A DNA stretch of 64,000 bases, from assembly GCF_902859695.1 (NCBI RefSeq), contig NZ_CADIJL010000014.1, positions 84,527 to 148,526 of the forward strand, read 5' to 3'. The notes beneath the pieces were generated by a model that was given only the letters and a program-made list of their open reading frames with translations, ran no database searches and was not told the DNA's origin. A program made the translations under genes and the position numbers. Origin of the DNA: Achromobacter ruhlandii (GTDB lineage Bacteria; Pseudomonadota; Gammaproteobacteria; Burkholderiales; Burkholderiaceae_B). Position 1 is the first letter of the stretch. The number at the start of each line of letters is the position of its first letter. This document shows, piece by piece, positions 1-10,425 of this stretch.

Positions 1-2094
1 CGCCGCTGGCGCGCCAGCACCTTGGTCGGACCGCGGGTCCTGGCGGCGCTGGTGATCAGCGCGCTGGTGACGGCGCTGGTGTTCGGCCCGATGGTGACGG
101 TGCTGGTGATCGGCAACGGCCTGTCGCGCGGCCTGGGCTCCGTCAACAGCCTGGCCTGGATCGCGGTGACGCTGGGCCTGGGTTTCTATTACCAGCGCGG
201 CCGCCGCGACCTGGTCATCCTGGCCATGCTGGTGGCCGGCGTCATCTGCGTCTCGCTGCGGGTGGTAGGCGAATGGCTGCTGCGGCTGGAGCCTGGTATC
301 TGGGCGGCCCTGCCGCTGGCGGCGCTGCTGATGGCCGAGGCCGTCTGGGCGGCGCGCTGGCTGCGCGGACTGGCCGCCGGGCCGCGGGCGGCGGTCGCGG
401 CCCCGGCCGATGCCGAGCCCGCCGCCGCCTCGGCCGGCAACGCGGTCGATCCCGGCGAGGCCGGCGAACCCGTGGCGCAACTGGCGCCGCCCGCCGTGCC
501 GCACACCGAGCCGCCCTGGTACGTGCAATGCATCCTGGCGCTGAGCGCCTGGCTGTCGACGGTGCTGTTGCTGGCGTTCGTCGCCTTCTCGGGCATGATC
601 AATTCAGAGGAAGGCGCGCTGGTGGCCGGCCTGGTGCTGTGCGCCGCCGGCGTGGCCGTGCTGCGCAGCGACGCCGGCCCGTTCTGGCGCCAGTGCGGCA
701 CCGCCATGGCCTTCGCCGGGCAGATCCTCATCATCTACGGCATGTCCAGCTCGACCTCGTTCGCCAGCGCCTGCCTGTTCGTGCTGCTGATGGCCACGGC
801 GGTGTACGCGCTGGGGCCGGACGTGATTCTGCGCTTCCTGAGCGGCGGGCTGATCGCCCTGGCCGGCGCCGGCCTGATCTGGCGCATCCTGGCGCCCGAG
901 CTGCTGCGCGAGGACATGATCGACTCCCTGCTGTATCTCGACATGGCCCGCGCCGCCTTCATCTGGCTGCCCATCGCCGTGACCGGCGCCTGGGCCACGG
1001 CGGTGATCCTGACCCTGGCGCACCGGCTGGGCGGCAAGCGCGGCCATGCGCTGCAACCGCTGGCCTGGGCCTTTCTGCTGTCGGTGCAGGGCATGGTGTG
1101 GCTGGCCAGCGGCCTGTCGGTGCTGCAACTGCCGGCCATGTGGCAACTGCACGCGCAGACCGCCGTGCTGGTATGCGCGGGCGCGCTGCTGCCAGCGGCG
1201 GCGGCAATGGCGGTGCTGTGGCCGCGCCGCCAGGTGCTGACGGGCGGCGTCACCTGGGGTGTGCCCATCGCCCTGCTGCTGCTGGCCCTGTTCTGGCTGC
1301 CCAGCCCCGGCGTGGGCTTCGCGCTGGCCTGGCTGCTGCTGGGCTTCGGCCTGAACCAGCCGCGGGTGGCGCTGTTCGGCGTCTTCAGCCTGCTGGCTTA
1401 CCTGGGCGTCTATTACTACCAGCTGGACGTGCCGCTGCTGCAGAAGTCCTTGTGGCTGGGCGGCGGCGCCGTGCTGCTGTTCGTGCTGCGGGGGCTGGTG
1501 TGGCTGGTGCCGCGCTTGATGCGCACCCAGGAGCCGTCGCGCCGCGCGCCGCTGCCGCCGGTCTCGCCGGCCCTGCGCTGGCGCACCCTGGCGATCCTGG
1601 GCGGCCTGGCGCTGGTGCTGGTGGTGGCCAACGGCAGTATCTGGCAGCGCGAAAAACTGCTGGCCAACGGCAGGCTGGTGATCCTGGAATTGGCGCCGGT
1701 CGACCCGCGCTCGCTGATGCAGGGCGACTACATGGCGCTCAACTTCGCCGCCGGGCGCGAAGTCACGCGGCTGCGGTTGAGCGGCGAGCGCCGGGACACG
1801 GAGGACGCCGTCATGGGCGAAGCGTCCGACGGCTACGTCATGCTGACCGGCGATTCGCGCGGCGTGTACCAGCCCGTGCGCATCCAGACCGACGCCAAGC
1901 CGCATGGCGACGGCGAAGTGCCGCTGCGCTATCGCGTGCGCGACAACCAGGTGCGTATCGTCACCAATGCCTATTTCTTCCCTGAAGGCCAGGCCAAGCG
2001 CTATGAGGTCGCCAAGTTCGGCGAACTGCGCGTGGCCGAGAACGGCGAGGCCCTGCTGGTGCGCATGCTGGGCGAGGATCTGCAGCCGTTGTAG
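1..2094 (+). CDS. DUF4401/GDYXXLXY membrane protein (5' partial)
   Basis: The reading frame is open from the first base, so the N-terminus lies outside the window. The visible part is almost entirely hydrophobic helices (a dozen or more), consistent with an inner-membrane protein. The middle resembles DUF4401. The C-terminal ~150 residues carry the family signature GDYMALNF, a match to GDYXXLXY, on the outer side of the last helix. This looks like the fused DUF2157-DUF4401-GDYXXLXY architecture common in beta-proteobacteria. The biochemical role of the family is unknown. It is convergent with gluQ. Confidence is high for the family and nil for function. Confidence 0.8.
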   Translation, partial: RRWRASTLVGPRVLAALVISALVTALVFGPMVTVLVIGNGLSRGLGSVNSLAWIAVTLGLGFYYQRGRRDLVILAMLVAGVICVSLRVVGEWLLRLEPGIWAALPLAALLMAEAVWAARWLRGLAAGPRAAVAAPADAEPAAASAGNAVDPGEAGEPVAQLAPPAVPHTEPPWYVQCILALSAWLSTVLLLAFVAFSGMINSEEGALVAGLVLCAAGVAVLRSDAGPFWRQCGTAMAFAGQILIIYGMSSSTSFASACLFVLLMATAVYALGPDVILRFLSGGLIALAGAGLIWRILAPELLREDMIDSLLYLDMARAAFIWLPIAVTGAWATAVILTLAHRLGGKRGHALQPLAWAFLLSVQGMVWLASGLSVLQLPAMWQLHAQTAVLVCAGALLPAAAAMAVLWPRRQVLTGGVTWGVPIALLLLALFWLPSPGVGFALAWLLLGFGLNQPRVALFGVFSLLAYLGVYYYQLDVPLLQKSLWLGGGAVLLFVLRGLVWLVPRLMRTQEPSRRAPLPPVSPALRWRTLAILGGLALVLVVANGSIWQREKLLANGRLVILELAPVDPRSLMQGDYMALNFAAGREVTRLRLSGERRDTEDAVMGEASDGYVMLTGDSRGVYQPVRIQTDAKPHGDGEVPLRYRVRDNQVRIVTNAYFFPEGQAKRYEVAKFGELRVAENGEALLVRMLGEDLQPL

Positions 2095-2116
2095 GAATCA
2101 CAGGTCGGCGGCGCTC

Positions 2117-2140
2117 CACCCGGCGTGATGTGGCCGGGTG
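2117..2140. terminator. Hairpin between convergent genes
   Basis: An 8-bp GC-rich stem (cacccggc with gccgggtg) lies 22 bp after the stop of the upstream membrane-protein gene. There is no T-tract, so it is only a possible end-of-transcript structure. A second short stem (gccggc, tcct, gccggc) is at 2203-2218. Confidence 0.3.
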
Positions 2141-2227
2141 GCCGTCGGCCATGCATCGGAACGGACGTCTCGGCACGCGCGGTTGCACTGCCCGTGACGG
2201 CCGCCGGCTCCTGCCGGCCATGCCGGA

Positions 2228-3109
2228 TCAGGGCAGCGGAAAGCGCGCGGCCCAGCGCGCCGTCGCCTCGCGCAGGAAGGCCGCCGGGTCCGGCGCGTCC
2301 AGCGGCGCGAAGCCCAGCGCGCGCCAGGCGCCTTGCAGCGACGCCAGCGGCGCGCTCGTGTCGATGGCCGGGGCGCCGTTCTGCTTGGACAGCTTCAGGC
2401 CGCTGGCAGGGTCCAGGATCAGCGGAACGTGCAGATAGCGCACCGGCGGCAGGCCTAGCAGCCGGCCCAGCACGCGTTGGCGCGCCGTGGAGCTGAGCAG
2501 GTCGGCGCCGCGCACCACGTCGGTCACGCCCTGCGCGCCGTCGTCCACCACCACCGCCAGTTGATAGGCCCACAGGCCATCCGCGCGCTTCACGGCGATG
2601 TCGCCCACCGCCCGCGCCACGTCCTGCTCCTGCGGCCCCAGCCAGCGGTCCTCGAAACGCTCCACCCCTTCCGGCATGATCACGCGCCAGGCGCGCGCCT
2701 CGCGTCCCGGCGCCAGGCCGTGGCGGCAGGTGCCGGGGTATGGGCGTTCACCGTCCGCGCCCGGCGCCGCCTGGCCACGCAGCGCCGAATCGGCGATCTC
2801 GCGGCGGGTGCAGCCGCAGCCATAGACCAGCCCGCGCGCGGCCAGCGCGTCGAAGGCCGCCTGATAGGCGTCGCCGCGTTGCGATTGCCAGACGATGTCG
2901 CCATCCCAGCGCAGGCCCAGGGCCTCCAATTGGCCCATGATGATCTCGGCCGCGCCGGGCACCGTGCGCGGCGTGTCCACGTCCTCGATGCGCAGCAGCC
3001 AACGGCCGTGGTGGGCGCGCGCATCCAGCCAGCTGGCCAGCGCGGCCACCAGCGAGCCCGCGTGCAACGGGCCGCTGGGGCTGGGGGCGAAGCGGCCGGT
3101 GTAGGTCAC
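2228..3109 (-). CDS. gluQ: Glutamyl-Q tRNA(Asp) synthetase
   Basis: A truncated GluRS paralogue that, in this family, attaches glutamate to the queuosine base of tRNA(Asp). The first residues give the class I signature (GRFAPSPSG followed by HAGS). Cysteines in GCGCTRRE and the later GTCRHG fit the zinc-binding site. KLSKQNG is the KMSKS-like loop, and the anticodon-binding domain is absent, as expected at ~293 aa. I place the start at the GTG at 3109, which leaves the usual few residues before GRFAPSPSG. The frame is open to a TTG at 3163, giving 18 extra low-complexity residues that the family lacks. No clear Shine-Dalgarno decides between them. Confidence 0.9.
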   Translation of the reverse strand: MTYTGRFAPSPSGPLHAGSLVAALASWLDARAHHGRWLLRIEDVDTPRTVPGAAEIIMGQLEALGLRWDGDIVWQSQRGDAYQAAFDALAARGLVYGCGCTRREIADSALRGQAAPGADGERPYPGTCRHGLAPGREARAWRVIMPEGVERFEDRWLGPQEQDVARAVGDIAVKRADGLWAYQLAVVVDDGAQGVTDVVRGADLLSSTARQRVLGRLLGLPPVRYLHVPLILDPASGLKLSKQNGAPAIDTSAPLASLQGAWRALGFAPLDAPDPAAFLREATARWAARFPLP

Positions 3110-3202
3110 GGGATGGCGAAGCGGAGCAAGGGGGTTGCGGCGTGGCGACGCCGCGCGCAGCAAGCGCGCGCGTCGCGGGGATACGAACGCCGGCCGGCGC
3201 CG

Positions 3203-3661
3203 TCAGTGCAGCAAGCGCGTGCCGTCTTCGTCCAGCAGCTCTTCCAGGACCAGGTTGTCGATCTCGGCTTCCTGGCTCCAGAGAACCATGAGGGCGATGA
3301 TCTTGATCTTGGAGAGCGGCACGGGCGATTCCGGCGCCGCCAGACCCCGGTCGATGACGATCTCGCGCAAGGGCGCGGGCAGCACGCCGGCCGATTCCAG
3401 GAAGGCGATGAAGCCAATGGATTCGGAGCCGAGCTGCTGGTATTCGTTATCGGTGTAGATCCGGGTACCGGTGGCGGGGGCTTGGGCGAGATCGACGCAG
3501 CGTTCGGTGGTTTCGGCCAGGCCGTAGAGCCAGCCGAGCGCGTCATCGATGTCCTCGTGCTCGAACCCGGCGGCGGCCAGCCGTTTGGCCAGCACGTCAG
3601 CGGCGGGACAGGCTTGCGGCGTGTAGTAATTCTCGTACAGGTAAACCAGGATATCGAACAT
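3203..3661 (-). CDS. smg: Smg family protein (DUF494)
   Basis: A 152-aa acidic cytoplasmic protein starting MFDILVYLYENYY, the conserved N-terminus of Smg/DUF494 proteins, which are usually encoded near dprA and def/fmt. The frame is open 32 codons further upstream, but family length and the conserved first residues fix the ATG at 3661. No catalytic motif is visible and the molecular role of the family is poorly defined. gluQ follows on the same strand after ~90 bp. The ~240 bp upstream to the TRAP permease is locally AT-rich (around 3720-3745) and probably carries the smg promoter. Confidence 0.88.
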   Translation of the reverse strand: MFDILVYLYENYYTPQACPAADVLAKRLAAAGFEHEDIDDALGWLYGLAETTERCVDLAQAPATGTRIYTDNEYQQLGSESIGFIAFLESAGVLPAPLREIVIDRGLAAPESPVPLSKIKIIALMVLWSQEAEIDNLVLEELLDEDGTRLLH

Positions 3662-3855
3662 ATGGCGCAGTCTTGTGCCTGTTTGCACAGTCGGCCCGCA
3701 TATCGGCAGACCAGCAAACATGAATTTTACTTTACGCTGATTTATTTGCCCGGGCAACCGCCGGAAAGACTGGGAACGGGGGGCGTAGTGGCCTTGCGAC
3801 AGTCATGAAAACCGCGCGGAAAGGCTGACAGAATAAGGGGTTGCGCGATGCGTCC

Positions 3856-3880
3856 GGGGCGGACTTCCGGGGTCCGCCCC
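3856..3880 (-). terminator. Hairpin after the TRAP permease
   Basis: Perfect 9-bp stem (ggggcggac and gtccgcccc) with a 7-nt loop, ~20 bp past the stop of the TRAP permease. On the minus strand no U-run follows it; on the plus strand tcttt follows. It is either a transcript-end structure for the TRAP operon or a stabilising hairpin. Confidence 0.4.
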
Positions 3881-3899
3881 TCTTTAATACCCCTACGCC

Positions 3900-5924
3900 T
3901 CAGACGGTTTTCGGCGCCGTTTCCAGTTTCAGCTGCGCCAGCTGGCGGATGAACACCGGAATGCAGATGGCCAGTCCGATCAGCCCGCTGGTCAGCCCCG
4001 GCAGGATGGTCAGCAGCGCGCCCAGCGTGCACAGCCAGCGTTCCCAGCTTTTCATGCCCACCAGCATGTAGCGCGAGAACGCCGCCGACAGCAGCACCAG
4101 CCCCACCATGCAGCCGAACAGCGTCACGAAGAAGTCGTACCACGTGAAGCCCTGCACCGAGATCAGCAGCGACGGCGAGAACACGAACACGAACGGCACG
4201 ATCAGCTTGGTGATGCCCAGCCGGAACGCCGTGTTGCCGGTCTTGAAGGGATCGCTGCCCGCCATGCCCGCCGCCGCGTAGGCCGCCAGCGCCACCGGCG
4301 GCGTGATGTCGGCCAGGATGCCGAAATAGAACACGAAGAAGTGCGCCGCGATCGGCTGCACCCCCAGCTGCACCAGCGTCGGCGCGGCCACCGCCACCAT
4401 GATCAGGTAGTTGGCGGTGGTGGGAATGCCGCAACCCATCAGGATGCAGACGATGCCCGTCATGATCAGCGCCGCGACCAGCGTCAGCGACTGGGCGTTG
4501 GCGATGGTCTCGGGAATGATCGCGCCCGCCACGCCGGCGATCGATTGCGCCGCCGAGATCACGATGTACGAGATCTTGAAGCCCACGCCCGTCAGCGTCA
4601 CCACGCCGATCACGATGCCCACGGTGCCGGCCGCCGCGCCCACCGCCAGCGCGTACTTGGCGCCGGTCTCGAAGGCTTCGTACAGATCGCGCCAGTGCAG
4701 CCGCTGGAACGGATTGAGCAGGCCCACGATGATGCAGCCCGTGATGCCGGCAAACGCCGCCAGGTACGGCGTGCGGCCGCTGGCCAGCACGCCGATCAGC
4801 AGAATCAGCGGAATCAGCGTCGGCCAGCGCATCTTGAACGACTGCTTCAGCTTGGGCATTTCCTCGGCCGTCAGCCCGCGCAGGCCCTCGCGCTTGGCCT
4901 CGAAGTGCACCTGCATGAACATGCCGAAGAAATACAGAAAGGCCGGGAAGATGCCCGCAATCGCGATCTGCTGGTACGGAATGCCCAGGAACTCGATCAT
5001 CAGGAACGCCGCCGCGCCCATGATCGGCGGCGTGATCTGTCCGCCCGTGCTGCTGGCCGCCTCCACCCCCGCCGCGAAGTGGCGCGGATAGCCGATGCGG
5101 ATCATCGCCGGAATGGTCAGCGAGCCTACCGTCACGGCGTTGGCCACCGACGACCCCGACAGCATGCCGAACATGGCCGACCCGAACACCGACACCTTGG
5201 CCGGGCCGCCCGCATAGCGTCCGGCGATGGTGGACGCCACGTCCAGGAACAGCTGGCCCAGGCCGATGCGCGTGGCCAGCACGCCGAACAGCACGAAGTG
5301 GAACACGTAGGTGGCCACCACGCCCACCGCCACGCCGTACACGCCCTGGCTGGTCAGGTACATGTGGTTGACGATCTGCGACCACGTATTGCCCGCGTGC
5401 TGCAGCAGCCCGGGGAAATACGGCCCGAAGGCGGCGTAGGCCATGAACACCAGCGCGATGATCGGCAGCGGCCAGCCCATGGCGCGGCGCGTGGCCTCCA
5501 GCAACCCGATCAACAGAATCGAGCCCATCAGCACGTCGATCGGCAGCGGGTTGCCGACGCGGAACGCCAGGTCCTCGAAAATGTAGGGGATGTACAGCAC
5601 CGACAGCGCCAGCGCGATGGCGATGATCCAGTCATACAGCGGCACGCCGCCCGGCGCGTACCAGGTGGACTTCGGCTCGCGCTGGTAGTGCGCCTTGGAA
5701 AAGCCGAACACCAGGAAGATCAGGCTCAGCACGAAGGCCAGGTGCACGCCGCGATGCGTGGCTTCGCGCAGCAGGCCGAAGCCGGCGGTGTAGTAGTGGA
5801 ACAGCGACAGCGCCACCAGCAGGCCCGAGACGATCCAGGTGGCGCTCTTGTGCAGCGGCCGGAAGCGGATCTCGGAATCGTACTTTTCCGCCAGCTGCTG
5901 TGTTTTCTCGTGGTCTATTTCCAT
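3900..5924 (-). CDS. TRAP transporter permease, DctQ-DctM fusion
   Basis: A 674-aa inner-membrane protein that joins the small 4-helix (DctQ-like) and large 12-helix (DctM-like) TRAP permease subunits. Such fusions typically pair with TAXI-type receptors, and one (6027-6986) is encoded just upstream in the same direction, ~100 bp away. A short polar N-terminus is followed by ~4 helices within residues 25-170, and then the long GxxG-rich DctM part. It would import a carboxylate or amino-acid-like substrate with a Na+ or H+ gradient. The substrate cannot be read from sequence. The start ATG at 5924 is followed by MEIDHEKTQQ and fits the family. Confidence 0.92.
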   Translation of the reverse strand: MEIDHEKTQQLAEKYDSEIRFRPLHKSATWIVSGLLVALSLFHYYTAGFGLLREATHRGVHLAFVLSLIFLVFGFSKAHYQREPKSTWYAPGGVPLYDWIIAIALALSVLYIPYIFEDLAFRVGNPLPIDVLMGSILLIGLLEATRRAMGWPLPIIALVFMAYAAFGPYFPGLLQHAGNTWSQIVNHMYLTSQGVYGVAVGVVATYVFHFVLFGVLATRIGLGQLFLDVASTIAGRYAGGPAKVSVFGSAMFGMLSGSSVANAVTVGSLTIPAMIRIGYPRHFAAGVEAASSTGGQITPPIMGAAAFLMIEFLGIPYQQIAIAGIFPAFLYFFGMFMQVHFEAKREGLRGLTAEEMPKLKQSFKMRWPTLIPLILLIGVLASGRTPYLAAFAGITGCIIVGLLNPFQRLHWRDLYEAFETGAKYALAVGAAAGTVGIVIGVVTLTGVGFKISYIVISAAQSIAGVAGAIIPETIANAQSLTLVAALIMTGIVCILMGCGIPTTANYLIMVAVAAPTLVQLGVQPIAAHFFVFYFGILADITPPVALAAYAAAGMAGSDPFKTGNTAFRLGITKLIVPFVFVFSPSLLISVQGFTWYDFFVTLFGCMVGLVLLSAAFSRYMLVGMKSWERWLCTLGALLTILPGLTSGLIGLAICIPVFIRQLAQLKLETAPKTV

Positions 5925-5950
5925 AGCCGTGTTTCTCAGGTGAATCGCGA

Positions 5951-5975
5951 ACAGGGCCGCCCGAGGCGGCCCTGT
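5951..5975 (-). promoter_or_regulatory. Intercistronic hairpin in the TRAP operon
   Basis: Perfect 11-bp stem (acagggccgcc / ggcggccctgt) with a 3-nt loop between the receptor gene and the permease gene, with no U-run. Such structures often stabilise the upstream message so that the binding protein is made in excess of the permease; that role here is inference. Confidence 0.45.
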
Positions 5976-6026
5976 GCAAGCGCGGCGCCGGCGGCCGCGC
6001 GCTTCCCGATGGGAATGGATCGGCGC

Positions 6027-6986
6027 TTACTTCAGCAGGCCGATTTCCTTGTAGAACTTCTCGGCGCCCGGGTGGAACGGGATGCCGGCGCCCTTGACCG
6101 CGTTATCGCGGGTGATGAGCTTGCCCTTGGCGTGGCCGTTGTCCAGGGTCTTGCGGGTGGCGTCGCTGTACAGCGCCTTGGTGACGTCATACACCACCTG
6201 CTCGGACAGCTTGGCCGACGTCACCATCTGCGCGTTGACCGAGATGGTCTTGACCTCGGGCAGATTCTGGTAGGTGTTGGCGGCGATGGTGTCCGGCGTG
6301 AAGAATTCCTGCTTGGCGCGCAATGCGTCGATTTCCGGGCCGACCAGCGACACCAGTTCGATGTTGCCGGAAGACGCCAGTTCGGCGATGGCGCCAGCCG
6401 GCGCGCCGCCCACGAAGAAGAACGCATCCAGGCCGCCATCCTTGAGCTTGTCGCCGGCCTGGTTGGGCTTGAGGTACTCGGCCTTGACGTCCTTGTCGGT
6501 CATGCCATAGGCGCCCAGGATCAGGCGCACGTCCACCAGCGTGCCGGAGCCCGGCTCGTCCATCGACACGCGCTTGCCCTTCAGGTCGGCCACGCTCTTG
6601 ATGCCCGCGCCCTTGCGCGTCACCAGGTGGATGCTCTCCGGATACAGCGTGGCGATCAGGCGCAGGTCCTGCGCCTTGGGCTTGCCTTCGAAGGTGCCGG
6701 TGCCGCTGTAGGCCCAGAAGGCCACGTCCGACTGCGTGAAGCCGGCTTCGAACGAACCGCCCATGATGCCGTTGATGTTGGCCACCGAACCGTTGGAGGC
6801 GACCGCGGTGGCGATCAGCTTGCCGGGTTGGGACACGGCGTTGGCGATGATGCCGCCGATGGGGTAGTAGGTGCCGGCGGTGCCGCCGGTGCCGATACGG
6901 AAGAACTGCTGGGCTTGCGCGGCCCCGGTCGCGCCGACAGCGGCGGCGGCCATGGCCAGGGTGGCGATCCAATTCCTGAGTTTCAT
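6027..6986 (-). CDS. TAXI-family TRAP transporter solute receptor
   Basis: A 319-aa periplasmic binding protein. Residues 1-26 form a Sec signal peptide ending AQA. The mature N-terminus has the TAXI hallmark IGTGGTAGTYYPIGG. It delivers its ligand to the TRAP permease encoded immediately downstream. Glutamate-like ligands are known for some TAXI proteins, but the ligand here is not inferable. It is divergent from the D-threonine aldolase gene, and the 198-bp gap (6987-7184) must hold both promoters. Confidence 0.92.
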   Translation of the reverse strand: MKLRNWIATLAMAAAAVGATGAAQAQQFFRIGTGGTAGTYYPIGGIIANAVSQPGKLIATAVASNGSVANINGIMGGSFEAGFTQSDVAFWAYSGTGTFEGKPKAQDLRLIATLYPESIHLVTRKGAGIKSVADLKGKRVSMDEPGSGTLVDVRLILGAYGMTDKDVKAEYLKPNQAGDKLKDGGLDAFFFVGGAPAGAIAELASSGNIELVSLVGPEIDALRAKQEFFTPDTIAANTYQNLPEVKTISVNAQMVTSAKLSEQVVYDVTKALYSDATRKTLDNGHAKGKLITRDNAVKGAGIPFHPGAEKFYKEIGLLK

Positions 6987-7184
6987 GCGAGCTTCTCCGT
7001 TATGAGTGGAAGTAACCTATTGTTGTGTTGAAATTCTGGCACGCCACCCGCCCTGCGCCAATGGCCTGGAAGCTATCGTTTACCAGGGGTTGCCGCAGTG
7101 CGGAAACGTCAACGGTCCGGCGTGGGCCATCGCGCGCGGCGGCGGTTCACGGTTACGCCGCAGGTTTGATCACGGAGCTATTCG

Positions 7185-8324
7185 ATGTCCCAAGAAGTCA
7201 TACGCGGCATTGTGCTGCCCCCGCCCGCCCAGGCCGGCGATCCCCTAGCCAGCGTCGACACGCCCAGCCTGGTGCTGGATCTGGCCGCGTTCGAGGCCAA
7301 CCTGCGCGCCATGCAGGCCTGGGCCGACCGCCACGAGGTCGCGCTGCGGCCCCACGCCAAGGCCCACAAATGCCCCGAGGTCGCGCGCCGCCAGCTGGCG
7401 CTGGGCGCGCGCGGCATCTGTTGCCAGAAGGTCAGCGAGGCCGTGCCCTTCGTGGCCGCCGGCATCACCGACATCCACATCAGCAACGAAGTGGTCGGCC
7501 CGGCCAAGCTGCGCCTCTTGGCCCAGCTGGCGCGCGCCGCCAAGCTCAGCGTCTGCGTCGACAACGCCGCCAACCTGGCGCGGATCTCGCAGGCCATGGC
7601 CGCGGCCGGCGCCGAGATCGACGTGCTGGTGGAAGTGGACGTGGGCCAGGGCCGCTGCGGCGTGTCCGACGACGCCACCGTGCTGGCGCTGGCGCAGCAG
7701 GCGCGCGACCTGCCGGGCGTGACCTTCGTCGGCCTGCAGGCCTACCACGGCTCGGTGCAGCACTTGCGCACCCGCGAAGAACGCGCCGCGGTCTGCCGCC
7801 AGGCCGCGCGCATCGCCGCGTCGTATCAACTGCTGCTGCGCGAGAGCGGCATCGCCTGCGACATCATCACCGGGGGCGGCACCGGCAGCGTCGAGTTCGA
7901 CGCCGCCAGCGGCGTCTACACCGAACTGCAGGCCGGCTCCTACGCCTTCATGGACGGCGACTACGGCGCCAACGAATGGGACGGCGCGCTCGCCTTCCAG
8001 AACAGCCTGTTCGTGCTGTCCACCGTGATGAGCACGCCGGCGCCCGACCGCGTCATCCTCGACGCCGGCCTGAAGTCCACCACCGCCGAATGCGGCCCGC
8101 CCGCGATCCACGGCGCCCAGGGCCTGCAATACGCCGCCATCAACGACGAACACGGCGTGGTGCGCGTCGCATCCGGCGCGCAGCCGCCCGCGCTGGGCGA
8201 CACGCTGCTGCTGGTGCCCTCGCACGTCGATCCCACCTTCAACCTGCACGACGGGCTGGTGGTGTATCGCGACGGCATCGTGCAGGACATCTGGGAGATC
8301 TCGGCGCGCGGGTTCTCGCGCTGA
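7185..8324 (+). CDS. D-threonine aldolase-like PLP enzyme (DSD1 family)
   Basis: A 379-aa fold-type III PLP enzyme (alanine-racemase-like barrel). The sequence LRPHAKAHK places the PLP lysine at residue 59, and the C-terminal HVD motif gives H347 and D349. These positions coincide with the PLP lysine and metal ligands I recall for low-specificity D-threonine aldolases of Arthrobacter and Alcaligenes xylosoxidans. The expected reaction is a metal-dependent retro-aldol cleavage of D-3-hydroxy amino acids to glycine plus an aldehyde. The start ATG at 7185 has ACGGAG 8 bp upstream. The gene is divergent from the TAXI receptor and convergent with an amino-acid ABC transporter that may supply substrate. 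D-serine or hydroxyaspartate dehydratase activity is an alternative within the family. Confidence 0.85.
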   Translation: MSQEVIRGIVLPPPAQAGDPLASVDTPSLVLDLAAFEANLRAMQAWADRHEVALRPHAKAHKCPEVARRQLALGARGICCQKVSEAVPFVAAGITDIHISNEVVGPAKLRLLAQLARAAKLSVCVDNAANLARISQAMAAAGAEIDVLVEVDVGQGRCGVSDDATVLALAQQARDLPGVTFVGLQAYHGSVQHLRTREERAAVCRQAARIAASYQLLLRESGIACDIITGGGTGSVEFDAASGVYTELQAGSYAFMDGDYGANEWDGALAFQNSLFVLSTVMSTPAPDRVILDAGLKSTTAECGPPAIHGAQGLQYAAINDEHGVVRVASGAQPPALGDTLLLVPSHVDPTFNLHDGLVVYRDGIVQDIWEISARGFSR

Positions 8325-8332
8325 TGGCGGGG

Positions 8333-8355
8333 GCGGGCCGTCGGCAACGGCCCGC
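8333..8355. terminator. Hairpin between convergent genes
   Basis: A 9-bp stem (gcgggccgt / acggcccgc) with a 5-nt loop fills the 33-bp gap between the aldolase stop and the ABC ATPase stop, so it could end both transcripts. No T-tract is present. Confidence 0.45.
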
Positions 8356-8357
8356 GC

Positions 8358-9075
<718 letters not shown>

Positions 9076-9095
<20 letters not shown>

Positions 9096-9732
9096 GCAAC
9101 TTCCTTTCCAGCAGCAGGCTGAGGCGCGACAGGGGCCAGCACAGCGCGAAATAGATCAGCGCGGCGCAGGCATAGACAGTGAAGGGGCTGAAGGTGGCGT
9201 TGGTGATCACCGTGCTGGCCTTGGACAGCTCGGTGAAACCAATGATGGAGGTGAGCGCCGTGCTCTTGACGATCTGCACCGCGAAGCCGACGGTCGGCGC
9301 CACCGCGATGCGCAGCGCCTGCGGCAGCACCACGTAGCGCATCTGCTGCACATAGCCCAGCGCCAGGCTGGCCGAGGCTTCCCACTGGCCTTTCGGAATC
9401 GCTTCCACGCAGCCGCGCCAGATCTCGGCCAGGAACGCGCCCGACCACAGCGTCAGCGCCGCGCCCGCGGCCAGCCACGGCGGAACCTCGACCCCGGCCA
9501 GCGACAAGCCGAAGAACGCCAGGAACAACTGCATCAGCAGCGGCGTGCCCTGGAACAGTTCGATATACGCCCAGCTCACGCGCCGCAGCAGCGCCACGCG
9601 CGAGGTCCGCATCATCAGCGCCAGCATGCCCATCAGCGCGCCGCCGGCAAACGCCACCAGCGACAGCACGATGGTCCAGCGCGCCGCCAGCAGCAGGTTG
9701 CGGACAATGTCCCAGGTGGTGAACTCGATCAT
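9076..9732 (-). CDS. Amino-acid ABC transporter permease (second)
   Basis: A 218-aa HisMQ-type permease with about five membrane helices and a cytoplasmic EAA loop (EASASLALG, then PQALR). The frame is open a further 58 codons upstream, but MIEFTTWDIV at 9732 is the family-like start. It overlaps the stop of the preceding permease by 4 bp (ATGA), a standard coupling arrangement. It would pair with the 9729-10397 product to form the channel. Confidence 0.92.
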
Positions 9733-10397
9733 CGCGCCGCCTTGCGGAACAACCGCCTGCCCGTCATGCGCAGAAACTGGCGCAACAACACCGCCAGCAC
9801 CAGATAGATGCCGGTGGTCACGAAATACACCTCGAACGCGCGGAAATTGCGCGACTGGATGAAGTTGGCCGCGAACGTCAGGTCCTCGGCCGCGATCTGC
9901 GAGCACACCGCCGACCCCAGCATCACGATCACGATCTGCGACGACAGCGCCGGCCAGATGCGCGCCAATGCGGGTTTCAGCACCACATGGCGGAACACCT
10001 GCAAGCGCGTCATCGCCAGGCTGGCGCCGGCCTCGTACTGGCCCTTGGGCGTGGCGTCGATGCCGGCGCGGATGATCTCGGCGCTGTAGGCGCCCAGGTT
10101 CAGCGCCATCGCCAGGCAGGCCGCCTGCATCTCGCTGAACTGCACGCCCAGCGACGGCAGCCCGAAGAACACGAAAAACAACTGGATCAGGAACGGCGTG
10201 TTGCGCACCACCTCCACATAGGCGGTGACCGGCGCGCGCAGCCAGCGCGGCCCCTGCGTGCGGGCCCAGGCGCAGGCGATGCCCAGCGCCACGCCCGCCA
10301 CCGCGCCAAACGCGATCAGCTCGACCGTCACGCCAATGCCCTTGATGAGCACCGGCGTGTAGTCGAACACGGAAGCGAAGTCGAATTGATAAGCCAT
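9729..10397 (-). CDS. Amino-acid ABC transporter permease (first)
   Basis: A 222-aa HisMQ-type inner-membrane permease. The EAA loop is YEAGASLAMTRLQ, followed by the conserved KPALARIWPAL stretch. Its N-terminus (MAYQFDFASVFDY) is typical of glutamate/aspartate- or cystine-type permeases. It lies 28 bp after the receptor gene and overlaps the next permease by 4 bp. The substrate is probably a polar or acidic amino acid, which is inference from the family only. Confidence 0.92.
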   Translation of the reverse strand: MAYQFDFASVFDYTPVLIKGIGVTVELIAFGAVAGVALGIACAWARTQGPRWLRAPVTAYVEVVRNTPFLIQLFFVFFGLPSLGVQFSEMQAACLAMALNLGAYSAEIIRAGIDATPKGQYEAGASLAMTRLQVFRHVVLKPALARIWPALSSQIVIVMLGSAVCSQIAAEDLTFAANFIQSRNFRAFEVYFVTTGIYLVLAVLLRQFLRMTGRRLFRKAAR

Positions 10398-10425
10398 GAA
10401 CAGCGCTCCGGCGCGCGCGCCTGCC

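Noticed and set aside
4341..7031. A plus-strand open frame of ~900 codons opposite the TRAP genes
   Set aside because: Composition is that of a shadow frame (His/Arg/Gln/Asp-rich, no domain), and the opposite strand encodes clear TRAP components.
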